Source: Qipengyuania marincola
GTDB lineage: Bacteria > Pseudomonadota > Alphaproteobacteria > Sphingomonadales > Sphingomonadaceae
Reading direction: 5' to 3'
DNA: 64,000 nucleotides
Assembly (NCBI RefSeq): GCF_029688625.1
Contig: NZ_JARULC010000003.1
Span: forward strand, 248,001 to 312,000
The position numbers and the translations under genes are program-made. The notes under the pieces are model-generated. The model was not told where the DNA came from. It saw only the letters and a list, made by a program, of their open reading frames with translations, and ran no database searches. Below are positions 50,873-60,581 of this stretch, piece by piece; positions within the stretch are counted from its first letter, which is position 1; each line of letters opens with the position of its first letter.

Positions 50873-52591
50873 TCAGGCGGTTGCGGGCCTCGGATCGCTG
50901 ATGTGATCGTGGTGGCTGTGGTGCTCCTCGATCACGGGCAGCTCGCTGAACTGGTGGAACGGCGGCGGGCTCGAGAGAGTCCATTCGAGCGTCGTCGCAC
51001 CCTCGCCCCAGTAATTGTCTTCCGCGCGACGCCCGGCCGTGAAGGCATAGGCGAGGTTCACGAAGAAGATCACCATCGAGGCGGCCATGATGTAGTAGCC
51101 GTAAGAGCTGATCTCGTTCCAGTAGGCGTAGGCTTCCGCATAGTCCGGATAGCGGCGCGGCATGCCCTGCCAGCCCAGGAAGTGCTGCGGGAAGAAGATC
51201 ACGTTCACGCCGATGAAGAAGCCCCAGAAGTGGAGATGCGCGAGCAACTCGCTGTGCCAGCGGCCGCTCATCTTCGGGAACCAGTAGTAGAAGCCGGCGA
51301 ACATCGAGAACACCGCGCCCATCGAGAGCACGTAGTGGAAGTGCGCGACCACGAAATAGGTGTCGTGCACCACGTCGTCCACGCCGCCATTGGCAAGGTA
51401 GACGCCGGTCACGCCGCCCACAGTGAACAGGAAGATGAAGCCCAGCGCCCAGACCATCGGGCTCTTGAACTCGATAGAGCCGCCCCACATCGTGGCGATC
51501 CAGCTGAAGATCTTCACGCCTGTCGGCACCGCAATTACCATCGTGGCCGCGGTGAAATACATCTTCGTGTTCACGTCGAGGCCGACGGTATACATGTGGT
51601 GCGCCCACACGACGAAACCGACCACGCCGATCGCGACCATGGCATAGGCCATGCCAAGATAGCCGAAGACCGGCTTGCGGCTGAAGGTCGCGACGATCTG
51701 GCTGATCATGCCGAAGCCCGGCAGGATCATGATGTAGACTTCGGGGTGACCGAAGAACCAGAAGAGATGCTGGTACAGGACCGGATCGCCGCCGCCGGCC
51801 GGATCGAAGAAGGTCGTGCCGAAGTTACGGTCGGTGATCAGCATGGTGATCGCGGCCGCAAGAACCGGCAGCGCGAGCAGCAGCAGGAAGGCGGTAACCA
51901 GCACCGACCACACGAACAGCGGCATCTTGTGCAGGGTCATGCCCGGCGCACGCATGTTGAAAATGGTGGTGATGAAATTGGTCGCACCCAGGATCGAGCC
52001 GGCACCGGCAAGGTGCAGCGAGAAGATCGCGAAATCGACCGCCGGACCCTGCGACCCGGAGGTCGACAGCGGGGCATAGACCGTCCAGCCGACGCCTGCG
52101 CCCGGACCCGTACCGCCCGGCACGAAGAGCGAGAAGAGCAGCGAGACGAAGCCGGCCACCGTCAGCCAGAACGAGATGTTGTTCATGCGCGGGAACGCCA
52201 TGTCCGGCGCGCCGATCATCAGCGGCACGAACCAGTTGCCGAAGCCACCGATCATCGCGGGCATGACCATGAAGAAGACCATGATCAAGCCGTGAGCGGT
52301 GATGAACACGTTCCACATGTGCAGCGAGGTGTCGAAATCTGGCGTGCCGCCCATGAATTCGGCCCAAAACTGCAGATACTGGATGCCAGGTTCGTGCAGC
52401 TCGGCGCGCATGATGCCCGAGATCGCACCGCCGACGATACCGGCGACGATCGCGAAGATCAGGTAGAGCGTGCCGATGTCCTTGTGGTTGGTGGACATGA
52501 ACCAGCGCGCGAAGAACCCCGGCTTATGATCGGCATGATCATGCGCGTGGTCCTCGTGGTGGGCCTGGAAGCTGTCTGCAGTAGTGGCCAT
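50873..52591 (-). CDS. ctaD: Cytochrome c oxidase subunit I
   Basis: This 572-residue catalytic subunit has twelve hydrophobic helices and carries heme a, heme a3 and CuB. Ligand regions are seen in [40 protein letters not shown] (His-Tyr cofactor and the proton-path glutamate), [10 protein letters not shown] and [11 protein letters not shown]. The glutamate in HPEVY places it with A1-type aa3 oxidases. It follows ctaC by 30 bases. Confidence 0.98.
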   Translation of the reverse strand: MATTADSFQAHHEDHAHDHADHKPGFFARWFMSTNHKDIGTLYLIFAIVAGIVGGAISGIMRAELHEPGIQYLQFWAEFMGGTPDFDTSLHMWNVFITAHGLIMVFFMVMPAMIGGFGNWFVPLMIGAPDMAFPRMNNISFWLTVAGFVSLLFSLFVPGGTGPGAGVGWTVYAPLSTSGSQGPAVDFAIFSLHLAGAGSILGATNFITTIFNMRAPGMTLHKMPLFVWSVLVTAFLLLLALPVLAAAITMLITDRNFGTTFFDPAGGGDPVLYQHLFWFFGHPEVYIMILPGFGMISQIVATFSRKPVFGYLGMAYAMVAIGVVGFVVWAHHMYTVGLDVNTKMYFTAATMVIAVPTGVKIFSWIATMWGGSIEFKSPMVWALGFIFLFTVGGVTGVYLANGGVDDVVHDTYFVVAHFHYVLSMGAVFSMFAGFYYWFPKMSGRWHSELLAHLHFWGFFIGVNVIFFPQHFLGWQGMPRRYPDYAEAYAYWNEISSYGYYIMAASMVIFFVNLAYAFTAGRRAEDNYWGEGATTLEWTLSSPPPFHQFSELPVIEEHHSHHDHISDPRPATA

Positions 52592-52621
52592 CGTGCTTGT
52601 CTCTCGCGTCTTTCGTATTTC

Positions 52622-53719
52622 TTAGGCAGCCGGATTTTCGACCGGCGGCGCGCCGGCGCCGGGGGCACCCGGGACCGCGCTTTCAGGTTCCTGGGTCGGC
52701 GGCAGCGACGGATCGGTGTCGATCCCCGCGTCTTCCTCTCCAGCCACGGTGCCGCCCTGTGCGCGAACCCATGCATTGAACTGGTCCATCGGCAATGCCT
52801 CGATCGCGATCGGCATGTAACCGTGGCGTGCACCGCACAGCTCAGAACACTGGCCGTAATACACGCCCGGCTCGTTGATGGTCAGCATCTTCTCGTTGAG
52901 GCGGCCCGGCACGGCATCGAGCTTGAACCACAGGCTCGGCACGGCGAAAGAGTGGATCACGTCGGCAGCGGTGGTCTGCAGGCGGATCGGAACGCCGACC
53001 GGCACGACCATGCGATTGTCGACCGCCAGCTGATAGGGCTCGCCCCGCTCGCGCGCTTCGGCGTCGTCGAGCATGTTGGAAACGATCTCGAAGTCGCCGT
53101 TGTCGGGATAGGCATAGCCCCAATACCACTGGTAGCCGATCGCCTTGACAGTGATGGCATCCTTCGGCGGCGTCTCATACTGCTTGGCGATGAGAGTGAT
53201 CGACGGGATCGCGATGCCGAGCAGGATCAGCGCCGGAACGACAGTCCAGATGACTTCGATGGTGGTGTTGTGGCTGGTCTTGGAGGGGACGGGATTGGCC
53301 TTCTTGCGGAACCGGATGACCACATAGAGCATCAGCGCAAGAACAAAGAGGCTGATCGCCACCATGACCCAGATAAGCCCGACATGCAGGCCGCTGGCAT
53401 ATTCGCCGGTCGGCGAGAATTGCGGCTGCACGTCCCAGCCACCCTGGACCGGCATGCCCTTGCCTTCGGTCGGCGCCATCGGCGTGTAGGCATCGCTGCC
53501 CGCGGCCACTGCGTCGGGATCGGCCACGTCCGCCGCCTGAGCCGGATCGACACCGTCCAGCGCCTGCGCGGGTGTCGCTTCGGGCACGGGCGCGACCAGA
53601 TCGTCCTGCGTCAACGCTTCCTGCGCGGTCACCGCCTGCGGTGCGGCTGCCAGCATGCCGGCCATCGCCAGACTCGCGAACGTGCGGTTCAAACCCTTGA
53701 AGAAGCCAGGAAAATTCAT
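52622..53719 (-). CDS. ctaC: Cytochrome c oxidase subunit II
   Basis: This 365-residue subunit carries the binuclear CuA centre that takes electrons from cytochrome c. It has a signal peptide, a long acidic Ala/Pro linker to about residue 95, two membrane helices, and a periplasmic cupredoxin domain with the CuA loop YGQCSELCGARHGYMPI. The C-terminus adds a Pro-rich acidic tail of about 45 residues with no heme c motif. It is the first gene of the cox run. Confidence 0.97.
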   Translation of the reverse strand: MNFPGFFKGLNRTFASLAMAGMLAAAPQAVTAQEALTQDDLVAPVPEATPAQALDGVDPAQAADVADPDAVAAGSDAYTPMAPTEGKGMPVQGGWDVQPQFSPTGEYASGLHVGLIWVMVAISLFVLALMLYVVIRFRKKANPVPSKTSHNTTIEVIWTVVPALILLGIAIPSITLIAKQYETPPKDAITVKAIGYQWYWGYAYPDNGDFEIVSNMLDDAEARERGEPYQLAVDNRMVVPVGVPIRLQTTAADVIHSFAVPSLWFKLDAVPGRLNEKMLTINEPGVYYGQCSELCGARHGYMPIAIEALPMDQFNAWVRAQGGTVAGEEDAGIDTDPSLPPTQEPESAVPGAPGAGAPPVENPAA

Positions 53720-53822
53720 CGTCTGGACGCTCTTTCGTGTCTCGTTATCAGCTCGGCCAGCAGGCCATCGAGAATCGGCCGCCCAACATTCTCAAAGCCG
53801 AGAAAGGGCGGGATTTGGGACG

Positions 53823-53851
53823 CCTATAGGCATGGAAACCCGATGCCTCAA
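53823..53851 (-). promoter_or_regulatory. Candidate promoter of the cox operon
   Basis: On the minus strand TTGAGG (53851-53846) is followed after exactly 17 bases by TATAGG (53828-53823), giving a leader of about 100 bases before ctaC. The divergent gap to pyrE also holds GTTTGC (53881-53886) and GCAAAC (53903-53908) as an inverted pair, of unknown use. Confidence 0.5.
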
Positions 53852-53928
53852 GCGCGTTGCCGACAAAAATATGCACCAGCGTTTGCCTCTTGCGCAATCG
53901 AACGCAAACCGCTTTGTGCCAGCGCCGT

Positions 53929-54510
53929 ATGACAGACGAAGAAATCCTCGCCGAATTCCGCGCCAGCGAAGCCTTGCTGGAAGGCCATTTCAAACTCAGC
54001 AGCGGACGGCACAGCGGCCACTACCTGCAATGCGCCCGCGTACTCATGAACCCCGAACGCGCCGGTCGGCTTGCGCTGGCGCTCACGCAGAAAATCCCGC
54101 GCGAGGTTCGCTCCGCGATCGATGTCGTGGTCAGCCCGGCCATGGGCGGAATCATCATCGGCCACGAGATGGGGCGCGCCCTGGGCAAGGACGCGCTGTT
54201 CCTCGAACGGCCCGACGGCGAATTTCATCTGCGCCGCGGCTTCCGGCTCGAACCGGGCGCCAAGGTGCTGATGGTGGAAGACGTAGTGACCACCGGCCTT
54301 TCCAGCCGCGAGGCCATCGCTGCCGTGGCGCGCGAGGGCGGCGAAGTCATTGCCGAATGCGCGCTGGTCGACCGCAGTGACGGGTCCGCCGATCTCGGCG
54401 TGCCCTTCTTCCCGCTAATCGACATCACCTTTCCCAGCTATGCGGAGGACGAAGTGCCTGAAGACCTCGCTGCCATTCCCGTGACCAAGCCGGGTAGCCG
54501 CGCCGCTTGA
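53929..54510 (+). CDS. pyrE: Orotate phosphoribosyltransferase
   Basis: This 193-residue enzyme joins orotate and PRPP to make orotidine 5'-phosphate. The PRPP loop is VLMVEDVVTTGLSS. The N-terminal FKLSSGRHSGHYLQCARVLM is characteristic of the longer, actinobacterial/alphaproteobacterial PyrE type. ATG 53929 is the family start. Its stop overlaps the next gene's ATG (TGATG). It works in the same pathway as pyrC at 34.5 kb, which lies in another transcription unit. Confidence 0.94.
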   Translation: MTDEEILAEFRASEALLEGHFKLSSGRHSGHYLQCARVLMNPERAGRLALALTQKIPREVRSAIDVVVSPAMGGIIIGHEMGRALGKDALFLERPDGEFHLRRGFRLEPGAKVLMVEDVVTTGLSSREAIAAVAREGGEVIAECALVDRSDGSADLGVPFFPLIDITFPSYAEDEVPEDLAAIPVTKPGSRAA

Positions 54511-55589
54511 TGCGATTTTTCGCCGCTCTCCTGTCGCTCGCGTGGATGAGCCTCGCCAGCCAGGCGATGGCCTGTGCCCTGCAACCTGTGGTGATGTTGG
54601 ACGACGGTGCCGCGGAACCCGCGCTCCCGCCCTTCTATGCCGGGCTCGACGAGGCCATTGGCGAGGATTTCCCCGGCGAAGTCCAGCTATATCGCGACGG
54701 CATGACCTATTGGGTTCGCAGCGCGCCGGACTGCGAAAATACTACCTGGCCGTGGGCCTCCATCACCAAACAGGTCGTGGCGACGCTGACCATGCAGGAG
54801 GTGGAGCGCGGCACGCTCGCGCTCGACGCCCCGGCGATCGCATATCTGCCCTTCCCGCCTGCAGGTGATCTTCCCGCCCCCACGATCCGTGACTTGCTTC
54901 AGCATCGTTCGGGTCTGCGCAATCCCGACGAGAGCCCGAAGGATGTAAACGGCGTGCCCGACTTCTACTCGGATGGGCCAAGCGGACTCGATTTTTGTCT
55001 CGATCAACGCGACGCGTCACCGGTCGAAGGCTGGACCTACAACAATTGCGACTACATCGTGCTCGGGGCGGTGCTGGAGTCTGTCACTGGCAGGCCGATC
55101 CGCGCGCTGATCGGCGAGCGGCTGCGCTCTGCCGGGGTCGACGGGCCCATGCTGGCCAGCCGCCGTCCGCGCAGCCTTGCTCGCAGCGACGCCAATTATC
55201 CGTACGATGTCTCTCGCTATGGCGCTTCCGGCGGCATGATCGGGACTGTGAATTCCATCATCGCCTTCGATCGCGCGCTTATGGAAGGCCGCCTGCTGTC
55301 ATCCGAAGCGAGGGCCGAAATGTGGAAGAGCGACCCGGCGCTGGGCTACATGGCGCTGGGCCAATGGGTCTATGAGGTACCGCTCTCCGGTTGTCCAGGT
55401 CCGGTACGCATCGTCGAACGACGCGGGGCCATCGGAGACTATCAGCTGCGCAATTTCATCGTTCCGGAGGACGACATGGCGCTCGTGCTTGCCGTAAAGG
55501 ATGGCGGCTTCGAATTCGGCGAACTCTGGCAGCAACAGGGGCGTTCGTTCGAGATCCTGTCTGCCGCCGTGTGTGGAGATGCAACATGA
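54510..55589 (+). CDS. Secreted serine hydrolase, class C beta-lactamase fold
   Basis: This 359-residue exported protein has a signal peptide ending near AMAC (about residue 21). The catalytic SxxK is S84-I-T-K87, YxN is in GWTYNNCDY, and [13 protein letters not shown] is the usual loop after it. It belongs to the beta-lactamase/DD-peptidase/esterase group; a true beta-lactamase activity is not implied. It is wedged between pyrE (TGATG overlap) and pdxJ (ATGA overlap). ATG 54510 is chosen over TTG 54507. Confidence 0.85.
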   Translation: MRFFAALLSLAWMSLASQAMACALQPVVMLDDGAAEPALPPFYAGLDEAIGEDFPGEVQLYRDGMTYWVRSAPDCENTTWPWASITKQVVATLTMQEVERGTLALDAPAIAYLPFPPAGDLPAPTIRDLLQHRSGLRNPDESPKDVNGVPDFYSDGPSGLDFCLDQRDASPVEGWTYNNCDYIVLGAVLESVTGRPIRALIGERLRSAGVDGPMLASRRPRSLARSDANYPYDVSRYGASGGMIGTVNSIIAFDRALMEGRLLSSEARAEMWKSDPALGYMALGQWVYEVPLSGCPGPVRIVERRGAIGDYQLRNFIVPEDDMALVLAVKDGGFEFGELWQQQGRSFEILSAAVCGDAT

Positions 55590-56341
55590 GCGATACCTCA
55601 AGCTCCGGCAAACTCCGCCTCGGCGTGAATATCGATCACGTCGCTACGATCCGCAACGCGCGCGGCGGCGACCATCCCGACCCGGTGCGCGCGGCAGAAA
55701 TCGTGGCGAGCGTGGGCGGCGACGGCATCACGGCCCATTTGCGCGAGGACCGGCGGCATATCCGCGACGCCGACCTCAGGCGCATCCAGAGCGCGACCGA
55801 CCTGCCGCTCAATCTCGAAATGGCGGCGACCGAGGAGATGCTCGACATTGCCCTCGCCCACAAGCCGCATGCCGCCTGCATCGTCCCGGAAAAGCGCGAG
55901 GAGCGTACGACTGAAGGCGGATTGGACGCCGCCGGGCTGCACAACACGCTGACCCCGATCGTGTGGAAACTGAAGGACAACGGCATCCGCGTGTCGCTGT
56001 TCATCGAAGCGGACGAGCGGCAGCTGGAAGCTGCGCAGCGCCTCGGCGTGCCGGTGGTCGAATTCCATACCGGTGAGTACGCTCATGCGGGCCTCGACGG
56101 CGATGCAGAGCGCGAGGCGCGCGAGCTCGAGCGGATCGCCGCGATGTCCGTCGCGGCGCGTAGTGTCGGGATCGAACCGCATGCGGGGCACGGGCTGACC
56201 TATGAGAATGTGAAGCCGATCGCGGCCATTCCGGAGCTCGCCGAGCTGAACATCGGGCACTATCTTGTCGGCGAGGCGGTGTTCGTTGGGCTGGAAGAAG
56301 CCGTGCGACGGATGCGTAAGCTGATGGATGAGGCGAGGTAG
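55586..56341 (+). CDS. pdxJ: Pyridoxine 5'-phosphate synthase
   Basis: This 251-residue TIM-barrel enzyme condenses 1-deoxy-xylulose 5-phosphate with amino-hydroxyacetone phosphate to give vitamin B6. Motifs are [58 protein letters not shown] and [15 protein letters not shown]. Its ATG overlaps the hydrolase stop by four bases. The pdxJ-acpS-lepB order is common in proteobacteria. Confidence 0.96.
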   Translation: MSDTSSSGKLRLGVNIDHVATIRNARGGDHPDPVRAAEIVASVGGDGITAHLREDRRHIRDADLRRIQSATDLPLNLEMAATEEMLDIALAHKPHAACIVPEKREERTTEGGLDAAGLHNTLTPIVWKLKDNGIRVSLFIEADERQLEAAQRLGVPVVEFHTGEYAHAGLDGDAEREARELERIAAMSVAARSVGIEPHAGHGLTYENVKPIAAIPELAELNIGHYLVGEAVFVGLEEAVRRMRKLMDEAR

Positions 56342-56379
56342 ATGGCGTCTATTCGCTCCCTTTGGTCGCTGCGCCCGGC

Positions 56380-56452
56380 ACCGGCCCACGCCCCCTCCCG
56401 GCCACCCTTAAGATACCGTGCCGTGGGCGGCCGGGAGGGGGCGTGGGCCGGT
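56380..56452. repeat. 24-bp perfect inverted repeat between pdxJ and acpS
   Basis: Arms 56380-56403 and 56429-56452 are exact inverted copies of 24 bases, very GC-rich (the left arm starts ACCGGCCCACG), with a 25-base loop. No T tract follows, so it is not a standard terminator. It lies 24 bases before acpS's GTG. In RNA it would form a very stable hairpin just ahead of the acpS ribosome binding site AGGAG. Confidence 0.8.
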
Positions 56453-56475
56453 ACCGCGACCTTTAGGAGAAAAAC

Positions 56476-56877
56476 GTGATCATCGGTCTCGGCTCCGACC
56501 TCTGCAATATCGAGCGAATCCAGAACTCTCTCGACCGTTTCGGCGAACGCTTCGAGAACCGCGTCTTCACCGAAATCGAGCGGGCCAAGGCACGGCGGCG
56601 GCCCTTCACCATCGCCGGCACCTATGCCAAGCGCTTCGCGGCCAAGGAGGCGTTCTCCAAGGCGGTCGGCACGGGCTTCCGGCGCGGCGTCTTCATGAAG
56701 GACATCGGCGTAGTGAATGCCAAGTCCGGCGCCCCGACGCTGGCCCTGACCGGCGGCGCTGCAATCCGGCTTGCGGAAATGCTGCCATCCGGCCATGAGG
56801 CGCGCATTCATCTCACCCTCACCGACGACCATCCATGGGCACAGGCCTACGTGATTATCGAGGCCCTCCCCGCATGA
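56476..56877 (+). CDS. acpS: Holo-[acyl-carrier-protein] synthase
   Basis: This 133-residue enzyme transfers 4'-phosphopantetheine from CoA to acyl carrier protein. Motifs are [14 protein letters not shown] (with the metal aspartate) and [19 protein letters not shown] (with the metal glutamate). The start is GTG with AGGAG seven bases upstream. The stop overlaps lepB by four bases. Confidence 0.96.
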   Translation: MIIGLGSDLCNIERIQNSLDRFGERFENRVFTEIERAKARRRPFTIAGTYAKRFAAKEAFSKAVGTGFRRGVFMKDIGVVNAKSGAPTLALTGGAAIRLAEMLPSGHEARIHLTLTDDHPWAQAYVIIEALPA

Positions 56878-57758
56878 GCACCGGCAGCCCGGCAGTGAAC
56901 GACATCGCCAAGACGTCCGAAAAGAGCGACGAAAAAGTCGATTGGATCGCAGAAATCCGCGGCCTCGCGCTGATGCTTCTCGCGGTGGTCGGGTTCCACA
57001 GCTTCATCGCCAAGCCGTTCTACATCCCGTCCGAATCGATGATGCCCAATTTGCTCGTGGGCGACCGGCTGATCGTCAGCAAGTATCCCTATGGCTGGAG
57101 CTGGTCCTCGATCAGTTTCCACCTCGCGCCGCGCGGCGACTGGCGGCTGTTCCCATCGACTCCCGAATATGGCGACATCGTCATCCCCGTTCACCCGGAA
57201 CGCGACGAGGATTACATCAAGCGTGTCGTCGCCCTGCCCGGTGACCGGATCGCGGTGAGAAACGGCCAGATCGTGCTGAACGGAACGCCGATCGAACAGC
57301 GCGTGGAACCTGCTCTCGACCTCCCGCTCGACGGGAATTCGCGCTGCGACGGCTTCGATTTCGACAATTTCCGCGCAACCGACGACGATGGCCAGCAGGT
57401 CTGCCGCGTCCCGGTGTTGCGCGAAACGCTGCCCAATGGCGCGACCTATCTCGTCATCGATCACACGCGCAGCCCGCTCGACAACTTCCCCGAGATTACC
57501 GTGCCGGAAGGCGAGGTCTTCGTGATGGGCGACAATCGCGATCATTCCTCCGACAGCCGCGAGCTTTCCAGTTCGCGCGGACTGATGGGTCCGGTGCCGC
57601 TGGAAAATGTCGGCGGGCGTGCCGAATTCATCACTTTCTCGCTCGACGGGACCACGACGCTGAACCCGGTGACCTGGTGGACCAGCCTGCGCGAGGGCCG
57701 TGCCTGGACAACCCTGCGGCCGGCAGTCGTGGAACGAAACACGGCCGCCGCGCGCTAA
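56874..57758 (+). CDS. lepB: Signal peptidase I
   Basis: This 294-residue inner-membrane protease removes Sec and Tat signal peptides. One N-terminal anchor ([16 protein letters not shown]) precedes the catalytic serine S55 in [11 protein letters not shown] and the lysine K116 in [27 protein letters not shown] is box E. ATG 56874 overlaps the acpS stop. The usual next genes rnc and era are absent here. Confidence 0.96.
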   Translation: MSTGSPAVNDIAKTSEKSDEKVDWIAEIRGLALMLLAVVGFHSFIAKPFYIPSESMMPNLLVGDRLIVSKYPYGWSWSSISFHLAPRGDWRLFPSTPEYGDIVIPVHPERDEDYIKRVVALPGDRIAVRNGQIVLNGTPIEQRVEPALDLPLDGNSRCDGFDFDNFRATDDDGQQVCRVPVLRETLPNGATYLVIDHTRSPLDNFPEITVPEGEVFVMGDNRDHSSDSRELSSSRGLMGPVPLENVGGRAEFITFSLDGTTTLNPVTWWTSLREGRAWTTLRPAVVERNTAAAR

Positions 57759-57785
57759 TCGTCCGATAGCGAGGGGGGCAAGGCC

Positions 57786-58886
57786 TTGAGCGAAGACGAA
57801 GAACCCGATCTCGGCACTAGCCCGTCGCGGATCAACGACCCGCGTATCCGGCACGAGATGCACAAGGCGCTGGTATGGGTCGGCGTCGTCGGGCTCGTCG
57901 CCCTGGCGGTGCTGATTGCCAAACCGCTACTCGTCGTGTTCGGCGCCATGGTCTTCGCTGCCATGATCGATGGTGGCGCGCGGCTGCTGGGGCGCATCCT
58001 GCCGATCGCGCGCAGCTTGCGGGTGGTAATCGTCCTGCTGCTGGTTGTGGCCTTCTTTGCGTGGCTGATCCAGTTCTCCGGCGAAACGATATCGCGCGAG
58101 GCGGCGCAGTTCCCAGCAATTATCGAAACGCAGTTGCGCGAACTGGCCGGCTGGGCCCGCTCGCAAGGGCTCCAGGTGCGGCTCGACCAGGTCCAGACCT
58201 ATGCCGACAATATCGGCAGCGGGATCAGCACGGTCATGGGTGCCTTGGGTGGTCTCCTCGGCGGGTTGGCGACGCTTGCGATGATCATTGTCATCGGGGT
58301 CTATGTCGCGATCGACCCCAAGCTTTATGAGCGCGGCATTGCATGGATGCTGCCGCGCCACCAGCGCCACGATTTCTACGTCACCATCGACAAGATGGCG
58401 TTCACCATGCGTCGGCTGATGGCCGGCCGCCTGCTGGGCATGGTGGTCGAGGCGATCTTCACTTACGTGATGCTGGCGATCGTCGCGCCGCTGGTCGGGA
58501 TCGGCGCAGTGCCCATGGCTGCGCTACTGGCGATCCTGACAGGCCTGCTCGCCTTCGTGCCCAATCTTGGGGCGATCATCAGCGGCATCCTGATGACGCT
58601 GGTCGGATTTTCCGGCGGCGTCGAAATGGGCATCTACACCGTCATCGTTTATTTCTTCGTGCAGAATTTCGATGGCTATGTCGTGATACCCATGATCGCG
58701 AAGAAGACCGTCGACCTGGCCCCGGCACTCGTCCTGGCTTCGCAATTGATCATGGGCCTGCTGTTCGGCATTCTGGGCCTGTTCCTCGCCGATCCGCTGC
58801 TGGCGATGCTTAAGGTCGCACTGGAACGCCGGGCCGAACGGGCGGAGGCAAACCGGGCGAGAGAAGTCGAGAACAATGGCGCGTAA
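57786..58886 (+). CDS. AI-2E family transporter (PerM-like)
   Basis: This 366-residue inner-membrane protein has about eight hydrophobic helices, with GVVGLVALAVLIAKPLLVVF-like N-terminal helices and the conserved region FVPNLGAIISGILMTLVGF followed by GYVVIPMIAKKTVDLAPAL. The family is named for autoinducer-2 export, but members such as PerM also move other solutes or protons. TTG 57786 with AGGGGG upstream is used as start. The 3' end overlaps the next gene by 11 bases. Confidence 0.86.
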   Translation: MSEDEEPDLGTSPSRINDPRIRHEMHKALVWVGVVGLVALAVLIAKPLLVVFGAMVFAAMIDGGARLLGRILPIARSLRVVIVLLLVVAFFAWLIQFSGETISREAAQFPAIIETQLRELAGWARSQGLQVRLDQVQTYADNIGSGISTVMGALGGLLGGLATLAMIIVIGVYVAIDPKLYERGIAWMLPRHQRHDFYVTIDKMAFTMRRLMAGRLLGMVVEAIFTYVMLAIVAPLVGIGAVPMAALLAILTGLLAFVPNLGAIISGILMTLVGFSGGVEMGIYTVIVYFFVQNFDGYVVIPMIAKKTVDLAPALVLASQLIMGLLFGILGLFLADPLLAMLKVALERRAERAEANRAREVENNGA

Positions 58887-60117
58887 GTTTCTCTACATCA
58901 TATCCTTTATCACCGTCGTGGTCATAGTGGGCGGCATCGCCCTGTCGATCTGGTCGCGCGAGGCGACCGAAATCGCCTTCGTGCCGCGCGGGGAATTCGT
59001 CGAGCAGCAACCGCTGGCCGAGAATGCCTATCAGGACCCAGCGATGTGGTATTCGCGCCCCGGCCTCGGCGCCAACGACCCCGCGCGCTACCAGCCGGCG
59101 GTCGCGGAAACGCCCGAGGACCCTGCGACGCGCTCGCCTTCACCAGAGGCTCCCGCCGCCGAACGCAGTCTCGACCGGCCTGCCCCACAGATCGGCGTCA
59201 ATTCGCAGGCTGGCGAGATTGCCGATCCTCGCGAGCTGCCCGACTTCGCGGTCTTCTTCGTGCCACCGACCAGCTACACAAAGGGCGCGCTGGGAGACTG
59301 GAACGCCCCGCTCGACGATGCCGATACCGATCAGCTTGCGCGCGTCTTCCTGCGCGGCCTGGCCAGCCCCTTCAATCGCGCCGACGAGATCTGGGCGCCA
59401 AGGTACAGGCAGGCCGCCGTCGGCGCGTTCCTGACCGATCGTCCCGAAGCAACCCGCGCCATCGACGCGGCCTATGCCGATGTCGAGCAGGCTTTCCGCT
59501 TCTTTCTCGAGAGCGTGGGGCCGGACAAGCCGATCGTGCTTGCCGGGCACAGCCAGGGCGCGGCGCATGTCCTGCGCCTCTTGCGCGATGTCGTCGCCGG
59601 CACGCCTTTGCAGGACCGCATTGCCGCCATCTATGCGCCGGGCTGGCCGATTTCGCTGGCGCATGACCTGCCCGCCCTTCCCTTCCCCGCATGCGCCGCC
59701 CCGCAGCAGGCAGGCTGCATCGTCAGCTATCTCAGCTTTGCCGACGGGGGCGACCCGGGCCAGTTGCTGACCCGCTACAGCGCGATGCCCGGCCTCGACG
59801 GGGAACCGCGCGGCAGCGAGGATCCCGTGCTCTGTGTGAACCCGCTCACTGGCATGACCGGCGGCTCCGCCCCGGCGGCGGACAATCTCGGCACGCTCGT
59901 GCCGGAGGAAAGCCTCGCCTCGGCCGAGCTGGTTGCCGGTGCGGTTCCGGCGACCTGCGGCGAGAACGGCATCCTGTTCATCGGCGATCCGCCCGAACTC
60001 GGGCAAGGTGTCCTTCCCGGCGGCAATTATCATGTCTACGATATTCCGCTGTTCTGGAAGAACCTGCAGGAAGACGTCGTAACGCGGGTGAAGGCGTGGG
60101 CACCGGCGCAGTCGTAA
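58876..60117 (+). CDS. DUF3089 alpha/beta-hydrolase-fold protein
   Basis: This 413-residue protein has one N-terminal membrane anchor (FLYIISFITVVVIVGGIALS) and a periplasmic domain. The nucleophile elbow is LAGHSQGAAHVL near residue 219. The family marks are FFVPPTSYTKGALGDWNAP and AYADVEQAFRFFL. Members are lipase-like and uncharacterised. A linker at about 75-110 is Pro/Glu-rich. It overlaps both neighbours (11 bases with the transporter, 22 with ruvX), so the three are one unit. Confidence 0.83.
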   Translation: MARKFLYIISFITVVVIVGGIALSIWSREATEIAFVPRGEFVEQQPLAENAYQDPAMWYSRPGLGANDPARYQPAVAETPEDPATRSPSPEAPAAERSLDRPAPQIGVNSQAGEIADPRELPDFAVFFVPPTSYTKGALGDWNAPLDDADTDQLARVFLRGLASPFNRADEIWAPRYRQAAVGAFLTDRPEATRAIDAAYADVEQAFRFFLESVGPDKPIVLAGHSQGAAHVLRLLRDVVAGTPLQDRIAAIYAPGWPISLAHDLPALPFPACAAPQQAGCIVSYLSFADGGDPGQLLTRYSAMPGLDGEPRGSEDPVLCVNPLTGMTGGSAPAADNLGTLVPEESLASAELVAGAVPATCGENGILFIGDPPELGQGVLPGGNYHVYDIPLFWKNLQEDVVTRVKAWAPAQS

Positions 60118-60581
60118 CCGATAATGCGCTCGATTTCGGCGATGCCCTGCCAGAGGGCGGGGCGCTGTTGGGGCTGGACGTCGGAACCAAGACGGTAGGC
60201 ATCGCCACCTGCGATCCCGAGTGGCGGTTCGCGACAGCCGGCAAGACGCTCTCCCGTGGCAAGTTCGGCAAGGACAGCGAGACACTTCGGGCGCTGGCAG
60301 CCGAACGGCGGATCGCTGGGGTGGTCGTCGGCTTGCCGCGTAACATGGACGGCAGCGAGGGTCCGCGGGCCCAGGCGAGCCGTGCCTATGCGCGCAATGT
60401 TGCCGCCGCACTCGACCTCCCCGTCCTGCTGTGGGACGAACGCTGGTCCACCGCCAGCGCCGAAAACGCGATGATCGCGCAGGACATGAGCCGCGCCAAG
60501 CGTGCCGCCCGGATCGACAGCCACGCCGCGGCCATCATTCTGCAGGGCGCAATCGACACGCTGGCCGGAGGCGGGTTCTAG
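60096..60581 (+). CDS. ruvX: Pre-16S rRNA nuclease / Holliday junction resolvase-like RuvX (YqgF)
   Basis: This 161-residue RNase H-fold nuclease matures the 5' end of 16S rRNA. Motifs are LLGLDVGTKTVGIA (catalytic aspartate), VVVGLPRNMDGSEGPRA, VLLWDERWSTASAE and RIDSHAAAIILQ. No ATG precedes the fold in frame, so GTG 60096, inside the end of the DUF3089 gene, is used. Its stop overlaps the convergent gene's stop. Confidence 0.92.
   Translation: MGTGAVVTDNALDFGDALPEGGALLGLDVGTKTVGIATCDPEWRFATAGKTLSRGKFGKDSETLRALAAERRIAGVVVGLPRNMDGSEGPRAQASRAYARNVAAALDLPVLLWDERWSTASAENAMIAQDMSRAKRAARIDSHAAAIILQGAIDTLAGGGF

Noticed and set aside
50903-53932. 1009-codon plus-strand open frame
   Set aside because: It runs antisense through ctaD and ctaC and is a His/Arg/Asp-rich shadow.
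56380-56452. Intrinsic terminator after pdxJ
   Set aside because: The hairpin is strong, but neither side has a T tract and the loop is 25 bases long.
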